A stretch of 8,039 nucleotides of DNA from an uncultured Blautia sp. (lineage in GTDB: Bacteria > Bacillota > Clostridia > Lachnospirales > Lachnospiraceae): NCBI GenBank assembly GCA_945872375.1, contig CAMBYR010000083.1, positions 1-8,039 of the forward strand. Reading direction: 5' to 3'. The notes below the pieces were generated by a model. It was given only the letters and a program-made list of their open reading frames with translations. It made no database searches and had not been told where the DNA came from. The position numbers and the translations under genes were made by a program. This document shows, in pieces, positions 6,322-8,039 of this stretch (within the stretch, counting starts at the first letter, position 1; the number at the start of each line of letters is the position of its first letter).

Positions 6322-7680
6322 TTATGCAAATAACGAAATAATAAGTGCTACGATAAATCCGGTTCCGCCCACCAGGGTTTCCATGATGGTCCACGTTTTT
6401 AAGGTTGTTTTCTCGTCCATGCCAACCAGTGACTTTACCAGCCAGAAACCGGAATCATTAAAGTGTGAACAAACCGTTGCGCCGCCTGCCACCGCTGCCG
6501 TGGTACACGCCAGATACAGAGGAGAAAGCTCTGAAATACCCGGAAGTGCAGCCACAATTCCTGCTGCCATGGTCATGGCAACGGTTGCGGAACCGACACA
6601 GATCCTTACAAGAGCGGCAACGACAAATGCTACGACTACGATCGGAAGATTCGCAGAAGCCACTGCATTGCCGATCACCTCACCAAGCCCGGAATACTGA
6701 AGCATATAGCGAAGTACACCGCCGCAGGCCGTTACCAGAAGGATCAGTCCTGTAGGTTCCAGGGATTTTGTCATGATTTTTTCCAGCTCTGCAGTGGAAT
6801 AGCCGTGGCGGATCCCCAGAATCAACATTGCCGCAACGGTAGCGATCAGAAGCGCCACAAACGGTTCCCCAAGAAAACCGAAAATGGGAGCCGCACCGCT
6901 AAGGGCAGGGACAACACCACAGATTGAATCCATAATGATCAGAACCAGAGGAATCAGAATGATTCCCACGATGGTCCAGAAATTCGGGAGTTTGGATTCA
7001 TCAATATCCGCCTGCTCCGCCACATGCTCCGGAACAGGAATCATGTATTTTTTGCCGCAGATGGATCCCCATACAGGTCCCGCAACAATCATGGAGAAAA
7101 TTCCGCAGAAGATTCCTACCATAATCACCCATCCCAGGTCCACGTTCAGCATGGTCGCCACCAGAACCGGTCCCGGTGTGGGGGGAATAAATGCGTGTCC
7201 TACTGCCAGTCCGGCAAGCAGAGGAATCACATAAAACAAAGAAGATCGATTGGTTCTTTTGGCAAGTGAAAATGCCAGCGGAATCAGAATGATCAGTCCT
7301 GCATCAAAGAACACCGGCATTGCAATGACGAGACCGGTGATGCCAAGAGCCCAGGCAGCCTTCCGGTCACCAAAACGGCGGACCATCGTCACCGCCAGTG
7401 TCTGCGCACCGCCGGAAACCTCCAGAATCGCACCAAACATGGATCCAAGACCTACCAGCAGTGCAATTCCCTTCAGTGTATTTCCAATTCCATCATTCAC
7501 TGCAGTAATAATATCCTCAAAAGGCATCCCGGCGATCAGACCGATGGCAACAGCACCAATCAGAATCGATACCATCGCCTGAATTTTAAATTTAATGATC
7601 AGTACAAGCAGAATTGCCAATCCAATCAATGCCGCTGTCACGAGACGAGCAGGATCCAATGCTGCACTTTCCATAGACAT
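6322..7680 (-). CDS. gntP: GntP-family gluconate/sugar-acid permease
   Basis: This 452-residue integral membrane transporter of the GntP family is predicted to import gluconate or a similar acid, probably with protons. Hydrophobic segments run through almost the whole length (for example about 11-29, 34-51, 69-87, 110-140, 147-160, 183-205, 234-258, 273-290, 308-322, 345-361, 385-402, 436-451). Family-typical stretches are PVFFDAG (122-128), GHAFIPPTPGPV (161-172) and CSHFNDSGFW (404-413). The start at 7680 is preferred over an in-frame ATG at 7713 because AAAGGAGG lies ten bases upstream of it and would fall inside the longer version. It is the first gene of the operon, 72 bases after the predicted transcription start, and is followed after 40 bases by the dehydratase. 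GntP members also carry other hydroxy acids, so the symbol marks the family, not a proven substrate. Confidence 0.92.
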   Translation of the reverse strand: MSMESAALDPARLVTAALIGLAILLVLIIKFKIQAMVSILIGAVAIGLIAGMPFEDIITAVNDGIGNTLKGIALLVGLGSMFGAILEVSGGAQTLAVTMVRRFGDRKAAWALGITGLVIAMPVFFDAGLIILIPLAFSLAKRTNRSSLFYVIPLLAGLAVGHAFIPPTPGPVLVATMLNVDLGWVIMVGIFCGIFSMIVAGPVWGSICGKKYMIPVPEHVAEQADIDESKLPNFWTIVGIILIPLVLIIMDSICGVVPALSGAAPIFGFLGEPFVALLIATVAAMLILGIRHGYSTAELEKIMTKSLEPTGLILLVTACGGVLRYMLQYSGLGEVIGNAVASANLPIVVVAFVVAALVRICVGSATVAMTMAAGIVAALPGISELSPLYLACTTAAVAGGATVCSHFNDSGFWLVKSLVGMDEKTTLKTWTIMETLVGGTGFIVALIISLFA

Positions 7681-7725
7681 AAATATTAATCCTCCTTTAT
7701 TCATGTAAAACAAAACCTGATTCTT

Positions 7726-7749
7726 ATAACATCTGACGTCTTATGTTAT
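7726..7749. promoter_or_regulatory. 24-bp palindromic operator candidate for the sugar-acid operon
   Basis: Perfect 7-bp arms ATAACAT and ATGTTAT flank a centre that contains the palindrome GACGTC; 20 of 24 positions are symmetric. It lies about 3 to 26 bases downstream of the predicted transcription start and 46 bases before the permease start codon, the usual place for a roadblock or initiation repressor. The central CG and even symmetry fit a LacI-family operator, and GntR-type binding is also possible. The regulator is not in the window. Confidence 0.6.
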
Positions 7750-7758
7750 CGTGTTTTG

Positions 7759-7787
7759 ACTATATCATTCCCCATTTTTTCCGTCAA
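7759..7787 (-). promoter_or_regulatory. Promoter of the sugar-acid operon
   Basis: On the minus strand, -35 TTGACG (7782-7787) and -10 TATAGT (7759-7764) each differ from consensus by one base and are separated by exactly 17 bases. Initiation near 7752 gives a leader of about 72 bases before the permease start. It is the only convincing promoter for the five-gene operon and is immediately followed by the palindromic operator, so the cluster is probably inducible. Confidence 0.75.
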
Positions 7788-7826
7788 TATATCTGATGTG
7801 TTTAATTTCTTTTCTGTTTTGTGCAC

Positions 7827-7857
7827 AAAAAAAGCGACTACTCCGAAGAATAATCGC
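7827..7857 (-). terminator. Intrinsic terminator upstream of the operon promoter
   Basis: On the minus strand, a 10-bp stem (GCGATTATTC pairing with GAGTAGTCGC, with two G-T pairs) closed by a TTCG tetraloop is followed directly by seven T residues. This is a textbook rho-independent terminator that would stop transcripts entering from the gene upstream of the permease, insulating the operon promoter 40 bases further on. On the plus strand the stem is followed, after CTG, by six T residues, so it may work weakly both ways. Confidence 0.85.
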
Positions 7858-7951
7858 CTGTTTTTTGGTGTATTATGCCCATATTGAAATGAAAGTTGTT
7901 CGCTTTCGGTGCAAGTCATCTGATGTTTCCATGATCCTATGGCACACTAAA

Positions 7952-7970
7952 CGGACATGTCTGCTGTCCG
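7952..7970. repeat. Short perfect hairpin after the right-edge reading frame
   Basis: CGGACA and TGTCCG form a 6-bp stem with a 7-base loop, 15 bases after the stop of the partial right-edge reading frame. On the minus strand only three T residues follow, so at best it is a weak terminator or an RNA 3'-end stabiliser ahead of the stronger terminator at 7827-7857. The rest of 7858-7951 holds no gene I can support; a 19-codon minus-strand frame there lacks a properly spaced ribosome binding site. Confidence 0.3.
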
Positions 7971-7985
7971 GGACCTTTATAGGAA

Positions 7986-8039
7986 TTATTTTGAAGATTC
8001 TCTCTCCTGAAGGATCTTCATAATGGTCTGACGGTTATA
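7986..8039 (-). CDS. Partial 3' end of an unidentified upstream gene
   Basis: One minus-strand frame is open from the right edge to a TAA at 7986-7988, encoding YNRQTIMKILQERESSK; the other two minus-strand frames stop within about 20 bases. The charged, helix-like tail, the hairpin just after it and the strong terminator 130 bases further on fit the end of a gene transcribed in the same direction as the operon. Seventeen codons are far too few to assign a family. It could be the operon's regulator, but nothing in the sequence shows this. Confidence 0.4.
   Translation of the reverse strand, partial: YNRQTIMKILQERESSK

Noticed and set aside
6282..6329. Longer start for the dehydratase (ATG at 6327-6329)
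   Set aside because: It would overlap the permease stop and lacks a ribosome binding site, while the ATG at 6279-6281 has one at good spacing and matches the family N-terminus.
7681..7713. Longer start for the permease (ATG at 7711-7713)
   Set aside because: The strong AAAGGAGG site falls inside this extension and serves the ATG at 7678-7680.
7889..7904. Partial CcpA (cre) site, GAAAGCGAACAA on the minus strand
   Set aside because: Only the left half and the central CG fit the consensus; it is about 140 bases upstream of the promoter and beyond a terminator.
7872..7928. 19-codon minus-strand frame (METSDDLHRK...) between the right-edge frame and the terminator
   Set aside because: The AGGA before its ATG is only two bases away, too close to work as a ribosome binding site, and the peptide is unremarkable.
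7796..8023. 75-codon plus-strand open frame starting near the operon promoter
   Set aside because: It runs through the terminator stem and the promoter-side DNA, has no ribosome binding site at the start, and its protein shows no family features.

Overview
The window reads as chromosome from a Gram-positive anaerobe of the Clostridia, most like Lachnospiraceae. This is inferred from strong AGGAGG-type ribosome binding sites, AT-rich intergenic DNA between moderate-GC genes, textbook sigma-A-type promoters, and the protein families present. No marker gene fixes the species.

Layout. Positions 1-396 are a divergent intergenic region. A near-consensus promoter (193-221) fires leftward into what appears to be the first codons of a gene cut off by the left edge, with a probable TTG start near 68. 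A weaker extended -10 promoter (308-336) serves pepT (397-1614, +), a complete peptidase T. pepT converges, with an 8-base gap, on a five-gene operon on the minus strand. In transcription order the operon is: GntP-family permease (6322-7680), IlvD/Edd-family sugar-acid dehydratase (4536-6281), PfkB kinase of KDG-kinase type (3392-4468), KDPG aldolase (2735-3376), and a second, divergent PfkB kinase (1623-2720). The operon has a clear promoter (7759-7787) and, just downstream of the predicted start point, a 24-bp palindrome (7726-7749) that looks like a repressor operator. A strong intrinsic terminator (7827-7857) separates it from an upstream minus-strand gene, of which only the last 17 codons may be present (7986-8039).

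How the genes fit together. The set describes uptake and breakdown of a six-carbon aldonic acid, most simply gluconate. The permease imports it, the dehydratase makes 2-keto-3-deoxygluconate (KDG), a PfkB kinase makes KDPG, and the aldolase splits KDPG to pyruvate and glyceraldehyde-3-phosphate. This is the modified (semi-phosphorylative) Entner-Doudoroff route known from clostridia, in which dehydration precedes phosphorylation. No gluconate kinase, 6-phosphogluconate dehydratase or regulator is visible in the window.

The parts most worth a second look are the two unlike kinases in one operon, the exact sugar acid used by the dehydratase (which simple annotation would call ilvD), and the operator with its unknown regulator. 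I see no mobile element, CRISPR array, tRNA or rRNA, and no clearly undescribed system.
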